Shown: positions 1 to 8,152 of the stretch, one piece after another | Layout: the number at the start of each line of letters is the position of its first letter | Position numbering within the stretch: the first letter of the stretch is position 1 | Assembly (NCBI RefSeq): GCF_900101295.1 | Contig: NZ_FOIL01000034.1 | Coordinates: 1 to 33,152 of the forward strand | Length of the DNA stretch: 33,152 bases | Reading direction: 5' to 3' | Source of the DNA: [Clostridium] aminophilum | Lineage (GTDB): Bacteria; Bacillota; Clostridia; Lachnospirales; Lachnospiraceae | Notes under the pieces: generated by a model | Told to the model about the DNA's origin: nothing | What the model saw: only the letters and a program-made list of their open reading frames with translations | Databases searched by the model: none | Made by a program: the position numbers and the translations under genes

Positions 1-51
1 GCGGGCCGGCGCGGAAGCGGCGCCGGTGAAAGAACAGAAGCCGGTATGTAA
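1..51 (+). CDS. Possible 3' end of an upstream gene (partial)
   Basis: Frame 1 is open from the window edge for 16 codons and stops with TAA at 49-51, 48 bp before the ABC-F start. The residues are Gly/Arg/Glu-rich and match no family I recognise. It may be the hydrophilic tail of an upstream coding sequence or chance open frame. Confidence 0.25.
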   Translation, partial: AGRRGSGAGERTEAGM

Positions 52-99
52 CAGGAAGCTGCAGATCCGGCAGGCGGAGAAGGCAGAAAGGGGGAGAAC

Positions 100-2154
100 A
101 TGCTTCTGGAGATTCAGGACGGAACGGTCTCCCTCGGCGGGATTCCCGTGCTGTCACATTGTTCCTTCGGAATCCGTGGGACAGAAAAGATCGCGGTCGT
201 CGGGCGAAACGGAGCCGGAAAGACCACGCTTCTGCGGCTGATCGCGGGAGAACTGCTTCCGGACCGGGATGACAGGAATCCGGGGGCGGGAATTCGGAAA
301 TCCCGGTCGTTTACGGTCGGCATGCTGGGGCAGACGGCGGTGACCGACCCGGAGAAGACCGTCCGGGATGCGGTCATGGAGGCCGTTATGGCAGGAAGGC
401 CGCCGGAGTTTCGCTACTCGGAAGAGCGGTATTTTTATGAACAGCGCTATGACCGGATGTTCACCGGATTCGGGTTCCGGAAGGAAGACAAACAAAAGAA
501 GATGGGAGAATTCTCGGGCGGAGAACAGACGAAGATCAGTCTGATCCGCCTTCTTCTGGCGGAACCGGACATTCTGATTCTGGATGAGCCGACCAACCAT
601 CTGGACCTGGCTTCGGTGGAATGGCTGGAGGAGTGTGTCCGGAGTTATCCGAAAGCCGTGGTGGCGGTGAGCCATGACCGCTATTTCATTGACCGGACGG
701 CGGATGTGATCTGGGAAGTGGAAAACGGGAAGACAACGCGATATTCCGGCAATTACACTGAATACCGCGCACATAAGGCCGCTTTGTATGAAAAACAGCT
801 CAAAGCCTATGAGCGGCAGCAGGATGAAATCCGGCGGCTGAATGAACTGATCGCGAAATTCCGGCATAAGCCGAATAAGGCGGCATTTGCCCGGTCAAGA
901 AAAAAGATTCTGGAGCGGATGCCGGAGGCCGTAAAGCCGGTAAGGGATGCGGCTGTCATCCGGACGGAGGACATTGTTCCGGCGAGAACGGGAAGCAAGT
1001 GGGTCTTTGAGTGCGAACATCTGCAGTTCGGATATGACCGGGCACTGGCGGAGATCTCGTTCCGGATCCGCCGCGGCATGAAGATCGGAATTCTCGGCCC
1101 GAACGGAAGCGGAAAGTCGACATTTCTCAAAACGGTGACGGGAAGAATTCCCGCGCTGGGCGGAAATGCGCGGACCGGTGTCAATGTGGATCCGGCCTAT
1201 TTTGATCAGATGTCGGCGTCCTGGGACGGTCAGGATACCGGCCGGATGGTGATTGACTGGTATCACGACCGCTTTCCGCAGAAGACGATGAAGGACCTGC
1301 GGGACACGCTTGCCGGGTGGCTTTTTGACGGCGGGGATATGGGAAAGAAGATCCGGGATCTGTCCGGCGGTGAGCGGGCAAGGCTGATTCTTGCCTCGCT
1401 TCTCGAAGAAAAACCGAACTTTCTCGTTCTCGACGAACCCACCAACAACATGGATATCCCGGCGAAGGAGACTCTGGAGTCGATTCTTCGGTGCTACCGC
1501 GGAACCATCCTGTTTGTGAGTCATGACCGGTATTTTCTGTCGAAGGTGGCGGATGCCCTTCTCATTTTTGAGCCGGGAAACCAGGTTCTGTTTTATCCGT
1601 TCGGCTATGACCATTATGTGGAAAAGAAGCGGAAGGCGGAGAGCGGTGCGGCCGCGCTCCGGACAGCGGAAGAGCAGCGCATGATCGAGGAGCTGAAAGC
1701 GGTTCCGAAGGGGGAGCGGCCGCGCCTCCGGGAAATGTCCACGTCCGAAGCGCAGAAGGACTGGCATTTTATGCTGAACCGCAGGGAGTGGACCGACGCG
1801 GTGGATATGTTGGATAACGCCCTGAATTATGTGGACAATGCTCTGACTGCGGTGGATACGCCGATCACGCCGGAAATTTATCTGGAGACAGGCGGAGTAT
1901 GGGACAAGATTCTCATGAACGCGGAGACGGCAGTCCGGGAGGCGGAAAGCCGTGTGACCAAAGCGGCGGTGGAGTGGTATGAACTCTGGCTGGATACACT
2001 TCCGGACACAGATACCGGGGAACCGGCGGAGAGAGAAGTTATGCCGCGGCAGGAAAACGGCGATCGGGAGAGAGAAGAACCTGTTCGATGGGAAGAAAAC
2101 GGGCCGGAACCGGATCCGGACGGAAAGGAGGAACGGCAGGATGATGGTAAATGA
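100..2154 (+). CDS. ABC-F family ATPase with C-terminal extension
   Basis: A soluble tandem ATPase of the ABC-F class. These proteins act on the ribosome as translation factors or antibiotic-protection proteins and have no membrane domain. Domain 1 has Walker A GRNGAGKTT (35-43), signature FSGGE (138-142), Walker B DEPTNHLD (162-169) and SHD (191-193). A charged linker spans about 215-300. Domain 2 has GPNGSGKST (333-341), LSGGE (421-425), DEPTNNMD (445-452) and SHD (474-476), so both ATP sites look competent. About 145 residues follow the second cassette: a helical stretch, then a Glu/Asp/Arg-rich end. The start has AGGGGGAGA at the right distance. The 3' end overlaps the peptidase T start by 14 bp, so the two are probably translationally coupled. 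Whether it confers resistance or has a housekeeping role cannot be told. Confidence 0.9.
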   Translation: MLLEIQDGTVSLGGIPVLSHCSFGIRGTEKIAVVGRNGAGKTTLLRLIAGELLPDRDDRNPGAGIRKSRSFTVGMLGQTAVTDPEKTVRDAVMEAVMAGRPPEFRYSEERYFYEQRYDRMFTGFGFRKEDKQKKMGEFSGGEQTKISLIRLLLAEPDILILDEPTNHLDLASVEWLEECVRSYPKAVVAVSHDRYFIDRTADVIWEVENGKTTRYSGNYTEYRAHKAALYEKQLKAYERQQDEIRRLNELIAKFRHKPNKAAFARSRKKILERMPEAVKPVRDAAVIRTEDIVPARTGSKWVFECEHLQFGYDRALAEISFRIRRGMKIGILGPNGSGKSTFLKTVTGRIPALGGNARTGVNVDPAYFDQMSASWDGQDTGRMVIDWYHDRFPQKTMKDLRDTLAGWLFDGGDMGKKIRDLSGGERARLILASLLEEKPNFLVLDEPTNNMDIPAKETLESILRCYRGTILFVSHDRYFLSKVADALLIFEPGNQVLFYPFGYDHYVEKKRKAESGAAALRTAEEQRMIEELKAVPKGERPRLREMSTSEAQKDWHFMLNRREWTDAVDMLDNALNYVDNALTAVDTPITPEIYLETGGVWDKILMNAETAVREAESRVTKAAVEWYELWLDTLPDTDTGEPAEREVMPRQENGDREREEPVRWEENGPEPDPDGKEERQDDGK

Positions 2155-3367
2155 GCGCTTTCTGCGATATGTGGGGATCTGGACCAGCAGCGAGCGGAAC
2201 ACGAACGAGGTCCCCTCGGCGATGCGGGAGTTTGATCTTGCCAACGTTCTCTCCTTTGAGATGGAAGAAATCGGACTGACCGGAGTCGATGTCGACAATT
2301 ACGGCATCGTGTACGGGAAACTTCCGGCCACGCCGGGCCGCGAGGGGAATACCCCCATCGGTCTTCTGGCACATATGGATACATTTCCGGGATGCAGCGG
2401 CAAGGATGTCCGACCGCAGATCATTGAAAAATACGACGGAAAAGATGTAAAACTCGGGAACAGCGGCCTTGTGCTCTCCTGCAGCGAATACCCGCATTTA
2501 AAGGCGCTGGCGGGACAGACGCTGATCACAACAGACGGAACCACGCTCCTCGGCGCGGATGACAAGGCGGGCATTGCCGAGATTATGACGGCGCTCGACC
2601 GCATTCAGCGGGAGAAGATTCCCCACGGACCGGTCAGCGTGGCCTTTCTTCCGGATGAGGAGATCGGCGGAGGTACGGATTATTTTGATATCAAAAAATT
2701 CGGTGCGCGGTATGCTTACACCGTCGATGGATGGAATCCGGGGGAGATTACCTACGAGAACTTTAATGCGGCGACGATCCGGATCGATATTCGCGGCCGC
2801 GAAACCCATACCGGAAGAGGAAAGGGCTGTCTTCTGAACGCCCAGCTTGTCGCAATCGAGATCAACAGCCGGCTTCCGGCCCATGAGATTCCGGCAATGA
2901 CCGAGGGAAGAGAGGGTTTTTATCATCTTCGGACTTCCTCCGGCACCGTGGCGGAGGCGCATCTGGAGTATGCGGTGCGTGACCATGATGATACGCGCTA
3001 TCGTGAGCGGATCAGTTTTCTCACGGACATCTGTGAGGAGATGAACGGGAAATACGGAGAGAACACAGTGTCCTGGGATCTCTCCGAGGAATACCGGAAC
3101 ATGAAGAGCTGCATCGAGCCGTGCCGGCATCTGGTGGATCACGCCGTGGAAGCGACCCGGGCTGCGGGACTTACGCCGATCATCGCACCGGCAAGAGGCG
3201 GAACCGACGGCGCGCGCCTGAGTTTCCGCGGGCTTCCGTGCCCGAATCTCGGTATCGGCGGCTACGCCTATCACGGGCCGATGGAACACATTACGGCCGA
3301 GGCGATGGACCAGGTGACCCGGATTCTGATCGGTATCATCCGGAGTTATGCGGATGAGACGGTGTGA
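2141..3367 (+). CDS. pepT: Peptidase T-like aminotripeptidase (divergent paralogue)
   Basis: M20-family zinc aminopeptidase that removes N-terminal residues from tripeptides in the cytoplasm. From ATG 2141, with AAAGGAGG 9 nt upstream, the protein is 408 residues, the usual PepT length. It keeps the expected positions: H78 and D80 (AHMD), D140 (GADDKAG), E173/E174 (PDEE), D196 (TVDG), H223 and H378. The open frame extends to 1979, but that part lies inside the ABC-F gene and has no ribosome site. It differs from the second PepT at 6619 after H223, reading THTGRGKG where the other has VHTGSAKN, and in carrying YAYHGP near the last metal ligand. This hints at altered peptide preference. It shares a transcript with the ABC-F gene, and a strong hairpin follows it. 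Confidence 0.92.
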   Translation: MMVNERFLRYVGIWTSSERNTNEVPSAMREFDLANVLSFEMEEIGLTGVDVDNYGIVYGKLPATPGREGNTPIGLLAHMDTFPGCSGKDVRPQIIEKYDGKDVKLGNSGLVLSCSEYPHLKALAGQTLITTDGTTLLGADDKAGIAEIMTALDRIQREKIPHGPVSVAFLPDEEIGGGTDYFDIKKFGARYAYTVDGWNPGEITYENFNAATIRIDIRGRETHTGRGKGCLLNAQLVAIEINSRLPAHEIPAMTEGREGFYHLRTSSGTVAEAHLEYAVRDHDDTRYRERISFLTDICEEMNGKYGENTVSWDLSEEYRNMKSCIEPCRHLVDHAVEATRAAGLTPIIAPARGGTDGARLSFRGLPCPNLGIGGYAYHGPMEHITAEAMDQVTRILIGIIRSYADETV

Positions 3368-3433
3368 GTCGAGGACATACCGGAGGGAAAAACAGAAAAA
3401 AACGGATAAACAAGGACGGAAATCAAAGATCGA

Positions 3434-3478
3434 AAAATGCCCCTGTTGCCGGAATGAACCCGGCGGCAGGGGCATTTT
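3434..3478. terminator. Bidirectional intrinsic terminator between pepT and lysR
   Basis: A 19-bp stem (3434-3452 with 3460-3478, including two G-U pairs) closes a 7-nt loop. The arms start with AAAA and end with TTTT, so either strand yields a U-tailed hairpin. It separates two convergent genes and probably serves both. Confidence 0.85.
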
Positions 3479-3533
3479 GCCGTTGAAAAGCTTTGGGAAA
3501 TATTCGATCCCCGGGCGCAGCGGGAGAACCGCA

Positions 3534-4475
3534 TTACGCCTGTGTTTGGGCCATGGCGAGAAACTCCCGCATGGCGCGCGGAATGTAGCGGTTCTTCTTA
3601 TAATAGAAGGATACCTCCCGCCGGGTGAGGTCCGGGTCCAGTTTGTAGTAGATGATCCGGCCGTCAGCGGGGGCATAGCGGACAAGGGTATCGCTGATGA
3701 AGGTGGCGCAGAGTCCCTCTCCGGCAACGTTGTAGGCAGTCAGCTGCTGATCGAGGGTCAGGGCGATGTGCGGGACAAAGCCGACATTGCGGCAGAGTTC
3801 CAGCGCAAGGGCATGGAAGTCATTGTCCTGCGGGAGCAGGATGAACGGGCTGTCGCTGAACCGTTCCAGCGGTACCGACGGGAACTGTTTCAGAAGATAT
3901 CGTCCGCTGATGATGTTGTCCGGACTCTGCTGCCATCGCATGAGCTCCCGGTTGATGGTCCAGTCGGCAGGAACCGCCAGAATGACATGCTCATCGTGAT
4001 ACGGTGAGGATTCAAACTGCGGTGAGGCGATATCCCGCATGCCGAGGATTAGGTCAATGTCGCCGGAGGTCAGCTGGTCCTGCAGCGAGGAGATGGTTCC
4101 CTCGACAATGTACAGCTCCACCGCCGGATGCCGGACTTTGAAGGCGGAGAGGAGGGACGGCAGCAGATAGGAGATGTACATGGCATTGCTGCCCACGGTG
4201 ATCTCTCCGGTCTTCATATTCTGCTCGTCAGCGAGGAAATGACTGAATTCCTCCTCGGCGGACATGATCTTCTCGCAGGTGTCGATGTAGCGCTCCCCGA
4301 TGTCCGTCAGCTGGATCGGAGACGTGGAACGGTCGAACAGAGGAGAACCGATCCTCTCCTCGATGCGGTGGACACTGTTGCTGAGCGCCGGCTGCGAAAT
4401 ATAGAGGTTTTTCGCGGCAGCGGAAAAGCTGCCGGTCTTATAGATTTCATAGATATATTGTTTTCCGCGGAACAT
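3534..4475 (-). CDS. LysR-family transcriptional regulator
   Basis: A 313-residue protein of normal LysR length. The N-terminal winged helix-turn-helix (about 1-60) carries the typical pattern GSFSAAAKNLYISQPALSNS, followed by LFDRS and LTDIGE. The remainder is the two-lobed effector-binding domain with ITVGSN at its start. ATG 4475 is preceded by AAAGGAAC on the minus strand. It is transcribed away from the GltS-type symporter gene at 4806 across a 330-bp gap. By LysR convention it probably controls that gene and itself. The co-inducer is unknown; glutamate or a related amino acid is a reasonable guess from the neighbour. It ends convergently with pepT at the shared terminator. Confidence 0.93.
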   Translation of the reverse strand: MFRGKQYIYEIYKTGSFSAAAKNLYISQPALSNSVHRIEERIGSPLFDRSTSPIQLTDIGERYIDTCEKIMSAEEEFSHFLADEQNMKTGEITVGSNAMYISYLLPSLLSAFKVRHPAVELYIVEGTISSLQDQLTSGDIDLILGMRDIASPQFESSPYHDEHVILAVPADWTINRELMRWQQSPDNIISGRYLLKQFPSVPLERFSDSPFILLPQDNDFHALALELCRNVGFVPHIALTLDQQLTAYNVAGEGLCATFISDTLVRYAPADGRIIYYKLDPDLTRREVSFYYKKNRYIPRAMREFLAMAQTQA

Positions 4476-4805
4476 AGGCGTTCCTTTCTGTTATGGAAGT
4501 GATGGTTTATCACGGATAGTATAACACAAAACGGATAGTTATTCCATTTTAGTGATAAGATGTATCACAACATTGGAAATTTATGATGAACATGTCGAAT
4601 GTTACAATTAAACCAAGATATACGCGATGCTTTTTGACACAACGTTTGAACAGGCTTAGGGGACTCCGGATGCTGCGTGTCAGCCGCCGGGGGTATAAGA
4701 AGGACAGGAGTTTTGATTCGTGTCCGGCTGTATTACGGGATCAGAAAGTGTCACGGTGACGCGTCCGGTATGGTACGGATGACTAAAAAATAGGGGGAAA
4801 CACAC
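4476..4805. promoter_or_regulatory. Divergent lysR/gltS control region
   Basis: This 330-bp gene-free stretch holds an AT-rich core. A perfect inverted repeat, GTGATA-N5-TATCAC (4552-4568), resembles a LysR-type operator, and a further TATCAC half-site lies at 4508-4513. On the minus strand TATACT (about 4517-4522) is a possible -10 for lysR. On the plus strand TACAAT (4603-4608) and a TTGACA at 4634-4639 are possible promoter elements for the symporter gene, but neither has a convincing partner at 17 bp. The symporter ribosome site AGGGGGA lies at about 4791-4797. Confidence 0.5.
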
Positions 4806-6266
4806 ATGACAAGCGCACTTATGCAGACTCTTCTCAAGAGTCTCGGAGCACTCGGATTTCTGCTCCTGATCGGAACCCTGCTGAGAGCGAAAGTTCCGGC
4901 GTTCCGCAAGATGCTGATTCCGGCATCGGTTCTCGGAGGATTCATCGGCCTTTTCCTTGGTCCGGAGCTTCTCGGAAGCCACGCGATCCTTCCGTTCCCG
5001 GAGGAGTGGAGAACGACATGGTCTCTCATGCCGAGTACTCTCATTGTTCCGATTTTCGCAGCGATTCCGCTGGGAAACTTTAAGAAAAAGAAAGAGAAGA
5101 AGGCGGCAGCCGAGGGCCTTCATCACGCATCCAGAATTGCAATGGTTACCGGCGTTCATGCATCTCAGATGGGATCTCAGATTGCAGTCGGCGTCGCGGC
5201 AGCGGTTCTTCTCGGAAAGATCTTCCCGGATATGGGACTTTACGAGAACTTCGGTTTTGAGATGAGCCAGGGCTTCAACGGCGGGCACGGTACTGCCGGT
5301 GCAGTCGGAAACGTTCTTCTTGAGGCCGGCGTAGAGAGATGGGAGCTCGTACAGGGTGTTGCGACAACATTTGCAACCATCGGTCTTCTGGGCGGTATCC
5401 TGATGGGTATCTTCCATATCAACCGTGCACAGGAAAAGGGCAGAACCGTTCTTCTGAAGCAGGCAAGCTCTCTTCCGGATTCCACATCCAGCGGTATCCA
5501 GAAGGATATTACCAAGCAGGTATCTGTCGGACGTGAGACCACTTCCAACTCCAACATCGAGTGTCTGTCCGTACATATCGGACTGATCTTCCTTGCGTCT
5601 GCTGCTGCTTATCTGATCCGCGGCGCGGCTGTAAGCAACAACGTTCCGGGCTTCAAGGAGATTCCGGTATGGCCGTATGCGCTGATCGTGATGCACTTCA
5701 TCAACTTCCTTCTTCAGAAGTTCCATCTGGAGTGGCTGATCGACAGCAAGGTAAAATCTCACCTGAGCGGTATGCTCTCCGATTTCGCCATCGTAGCGGC
5801 GATCGCTTCCATGCCGGTTAAGGCTGTGGCGGCTTACATTGTCCCGATGGTAATTGTCAGCCTGGTCGGCTTCGTACTGGTTTACTTCATGACCATCCGT
5901 GCGTTCCGCTTCCTGCTTCCGGATTCCTGCCCGTTTGAGCGAGGAATCTACGTATGGGGCATGGGCACCGGCGTTATGATGACCGGTATGGCACTCCTCA
6001 AGATCTGTGATCCGGATTATGAACTTCCGGTTCTCGAGGATTATTCGGTAGCGAACATCGTGATTTCCATGACCGATCTCATCGCACTGCCGATCATGTA
6101 CAACATTCTCTGCTACGGCACCAGCCAGCAGATGATTGTCTATGGTCTGGTATACACCGCATTCTTCATTGTTATGGCGCTCGTCGGAAAGATTGTTTAC
6201 ATGCATTCTTCCGCCGAAGACAGCAATAGTTCCCGGGAAGGCGTGTCCGGGGTTGCGGCAGACTGA
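4806..6266 (+). CDS. gltS: GltS-family sodium/glutamate symporter
   Basis: A 486-residue polytopic membrane protein of the glutamate:Na+ symporter (ESS) family, expected to import glutamate with sodium across the cytoplasmic membrane. It has two inverted halves of hydrophobic helices. The first half carries the diagnostic GGHGT loop (159-163), and the second carries the matching WGMGTGVMMTGMALL region. A hydrophilic cytoplasmic loop (about 205-255) separates them. The protein is somewhat longer than the roughly 400 residues of E. coli GltS. Its codon choice looks more biased than that of neighbouring genes, which would fit strong expression. It sits divergent to a LysR regulator and between two peptidase T genes. 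Glutamate is the family substrate; a related amino acid cannot be excluded. Confidence 0.85.
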   Translation: MTSALMQTLLKSLGALGFLLLIGTLLRAKVPAFRKMLIPASVLGGFIGLFLGPELLGSHAILPFPEEWRTTWSLMPSTLIVPIFAAIPLGNFKKKKEKKAAAEGLHHASRIAMVTGVHASQMGSQIAVGVAAAVLLGKIFPDMGLYENFGFEMSQGFNGGHGTAGAVGNVLLEAGVERWELVQGVATTFATIGLLGGILMGIFHINRAQEKGRTVLLKQASSLPDSTSSGIQKDITKQVSVGRETTSNSNIECLSVHIGLIFLASAAAYLIRGAAVSNNVPGFKEIPVWPYALIVMHFINFLLQKFHLEWLIDSKVKSHLSGMLSDFAIVAAIASMPVKAVAAYIVPMVIVSLVGFVLVYFMTIRAFRFLLPDSCPFERGIYVWGMGTGVMMTGMALLKICDPDYELPVLEDYSVANIVISMTDLIALPIMYNILCYGTSQQMIVYGLVYTAFFIVMALVGKIVYMHSSAEDSNSSREGVSGVAAD

Positions 6267-6283
6267 TAAAACATGTTAACTTC

Positions 6284-6324
6284 CCGCGGAGTCTTTTTCT
6301 GACAGGGATTCCGCGGAGTATTTT
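6284..6324 (+). terminator. Probable first terminator after gltS
   Basis: CCGCGGAGTCTTT (6284-6296) pairs with AGGGATTCCGCGG (6304-6316), including several G-U pairs, and is followed by AGTATTTT. It begins 17 bp after the gltS stop. Weaker than the next hairpin. Confidence 0.55.
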
Positions 6325-6333
6325 CAAGTCCTT

Positions 6334-6371
6334 TGCCGCTGCAAGTAGTATTACTGCAGCGGCATGTTTTT
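6334..6371 (+). terminator. Strong intrinsic terminator after gltS
   Basis: TGCCGCTGCA (6334-6343) pairs with TGCAGCGGCA (6355-6364), with possible extra pairing inside the loop, followed by TTTTT at 6367-6371. With the hairpin at 6284 this forms a tandem stop for the gltS transcript. Confidence 0.85.
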
Positions 6372-6602
6372 ACGCGAACAGCGAGCCAAAGCCTGTGCCT
6401 GCACGAGGCCTTGGCGACTGCCGCGATAACGGGCGTAACTCGCGAAGCGTGTTTCGACTCGTTTGACGGAGCACTTTGCGGGGGTTAGAGCCTGGTTCGC
6501 GACATGAATCGCCGCCCGGCGGCGCAGATTTTCTCCGGCGGCTCTGCCGCCTGATGAAACAGCGCGCCGGAGCAGGTGTTTTCGGGCATAGAGGATTTGC
6601 TT
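6372..6602. other. GC-rich, hairpin-rich intergenic stretch upstream of the second pepT
   Basis: Together with the terminators this makes a 352-bp gap without a credible gene. It holds several short inverted repeats: CCAAAGCC with GGCCTTGG near 6385-6415, CGAAGCGTGTTTCG near 6437-6450, and a cluster of GCCGCC/GGCGGC around 6510-6550. I see no clear -35/-10 pair for the gene at 6619, although one must lie here after the terminators. The texture resembles a degenerate non-coding repeat. Confidence 0.4.
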
Positions 6603-6618
6603 AAGGAGATCAGCGGTA

Positions 6619-7842
6619 ATGTGTACACTGACAGAACGTTTTTTGAAATATGTATCCTTTGAGACTACTTCGGATGAGGATTCCGCAAAAAGTCCGTCCA
6701 CGGCAGGACAGCTGGTCCTTGCAAAGGCGCTGGCAGATGAGATGCGGGATATGGGATTTGCGGATGTGGCAGTTTCGGAGTTCGGCATTGTGACCGGCAC
6801 GCTGCCGGCTGTGGGAGAAGGAACCGAAACAGCACCGACCCTCGGACTGATCGCGCATATGGATACGTCACCGGCAGCCAGCGGAAGAGACATTCATCCG
6901 AGAATTCTGAAGTATGAAGGCGGCGATATCGCCCTGACGGCGGACGGAAGCGTAAAGCTGACACCGGAAAACTCTCCGCAGCTGGCGAACCAGATCGGGC
7001 ATCAGCTGATCGTGACGGACGGAACCACCCTTCTGGGGGCGGATGATAAGGCGGGAATTGCAGAGATTATGAGTGTCTGCGAGTATTTCCTCGCACATCC
7101 GGAAGTTCGCCACGGAAGAATCCGCGTTGCGTTTACGCCGGACGAGGAGATCGGCCACGGCGTGGATCATTTCGATGTGGAAGGCTTTGGCGCGGATGTG
7201 GCTTACACGGTGGATGGCGGAAAACTCGGCGAGATCGAGTATGAGAACTTCAATGCGGCGACGGCGGTGGTGACGGTTCACGGACTGAGCGTCCATACCG
7301 GAAGCGCAAAGAACCGGATGATCAATGCGATCCGTGTCGCCATGGAGTATTCTGATATGCTCCCGGCTGCGGAGATCCCGGAGCACACGGAGCTTCGCGA
7401 AGGGTTCTTCCATATCCGCAAGATTGAGGGCGGCGTGGAAAAATGCACCATGACCTTTAACATCCGCGATCACGGCAAAGAGGAATTCATCGCGAGAAAA
7501 GATTTTATGGAGAGGATTGCAGCTTACCTCAACCGGAAGTACGGTGACGGAACCGTGGAACTGAAGATCACCGATACGTCGGGGAATATGCGTGAGATTG
7601 TCGCGCAGCACATGGAGCTGATCGATTACGCGATGGAAGCGTTCCGGAAAAACGGCATTGAGCCGGAGACTCCACCGATCCGCGGCGGCACAGACGGTGC
7701 GCGGCTGAGCTTCATGGGACTGCCGTGTCCGAATCTGTCCACCGGCGGTTACAATTACCACGGAAGACTGGAGTACGCGTCCCTGGATGAGATGAAGAAG
7801 ATGGTGGACGTCCTGCGGGATCTCGCGGTTTCCTTTGTCTGA
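6619..7842 (+). CDS. pepT: Peptidase T (tripeptide aminopeptidase)
   Basis: A 407-residue M20 metallopeptidase with the canonical PepT layout: AHMD (H80, D82), GADDKAG (D142), PDEE (E176/E177), TVDGG (D199), VHTGSAKN (H226) and, near the end, GGYNYHGR carrying the last zinc-binding histidine. It cleaves the N-terminal residue of tripeptides in the cytoplasm. ATG 6619 follows AAGGAG (6603-6608) at 10 nt. It is clearly a paralogue of the protein at 2141 and is the more typical of the two. It is a single-gene unit: the preceding transcript ends at two terminators and a strong terminator lies 40 bp downstream. With the symporter before it, it fits a peptide-to-glutamate scavenging theme. Confidence 0.94.
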   Translation: MCTLTERFLKYVSFETTSDEDSAKSPSTAGQLVLAKALADEMRDMGFADVAVSEFGIVTGTLPAVGEGTETAPTLGLIAHMDTSPAASGRDIHPRILKYEGGDIALTADGSVKLTPENSPQLANQIGHQLIVTDGTTLLGADDKAGIAEIMSVCEYFLAHPEVRHGRIRVAFTPDEEIGHGVDHFDVEGFGADVAYTVDGGKLGEIEYENFNAATAVVTVHGLSVHTGSAKNRMINAIRVAMEYSDMLPAAEIPEHTELREGFFHIRKIEGGVEKCTMTFNIRDHGKEEFIARKDFMERIAAYLNRKYGDGTVELKITDTSGNMREIVAQHMELIDYAMEAFRKNGIEPETPPIRGGTDGARLSFMGLPCPNLSTGGYNYHGRLEYASLDEMKKMVDVLRDLAVSFV

Positions 7843-7881
7843 TGGCTTTGACTTTTTTGAATAACCTTTTTACCCTTTGAC

Positions 7882-7934
7882 AGGAGTCTGTCGGTCCCTA
7901 ACCCGTTTCCGGATCGGCAGACTCCTTTATATTT
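7882..7934 (+). terminator. Intrinsic terminator after pepT
   Basis: AGGAGTCTGTCGGTCC (7882-7897) pairs with GGATCGGCAGACTCCT (7911-7926), 16 bp with two G-U pairs, followed by TTTATATTT. Confidence 0.85.
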
Positions 7935-7967
7935 ACGCAAGTACGGGCAAAAGCCGGTGCCTTCGTG

Positions 7968-8075
7968 GTTTCATAGGTAATTTCTCCGAAATTCCCTATG
8001 AAACAAAAACGCCCCGCGGACTTTGTTCCATTCGGTCGAATGCCGGATCCATGAGAGAAAACCGCGGGGAGTGTT
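7968..8075. repeat. Dispersed palindromic repeat, copy A
   Basis: GTTTCATAGG (7968-7977) and CCTATGAAAC (7995-8004) frame an inner AATTTC-TCC-GAAATT, so the whole forms a 17-bp hairpin with one mismatch. It is followed by AACGCCCCGCGG and GCGGACTTTGTT (8016-8027). The GC block recurs inverted as CCGCGGGG (about 8060) with a TGTTTT tail, giving a second terminator-like hairpin. The first palindrome and its AACGCYCCGCG flank recur at 25918-25975. No open frame here looks like a real gene. Confidence 0.8.
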
Positions 8076-8152
8076 TTGACCCGATCGTTCCATTCTGTGA
8101 GTTTTACCAACAATTTTAAAAAATTGAATAATTTTTCGGCGAAATGTGAGTA

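Noticed and set aside
895-2298. Minus-strand open frame of 467 codons opposite the ABC-F gene
   Set aside because: Antisense shadow of a gene with all ABC-F motifs; Arg/Pro/His-rich and spanning the pepT start.
3348-4007. Plus-strand open frame of 219 codons over the pepT-lysR junction
   Set aside because: It crosses a strong terminator and lies antisense to the conserved LysR effector domain.
4680-6206. Minus-strand open frame of 508 codons opposite gltS
   Set aside because: It mirrors a clear transporter gene, is rich in His/Cys/Arg in a way typical of antisense frames, has no family resemblance and no ribosome site.
7898-8113. Small minus-strand open frame containing FIGNFGEI
   Set aside because: It is the repeat element read as protein; the same peptide string arises from copy B, which shows the DNA and not a protein is conserved.
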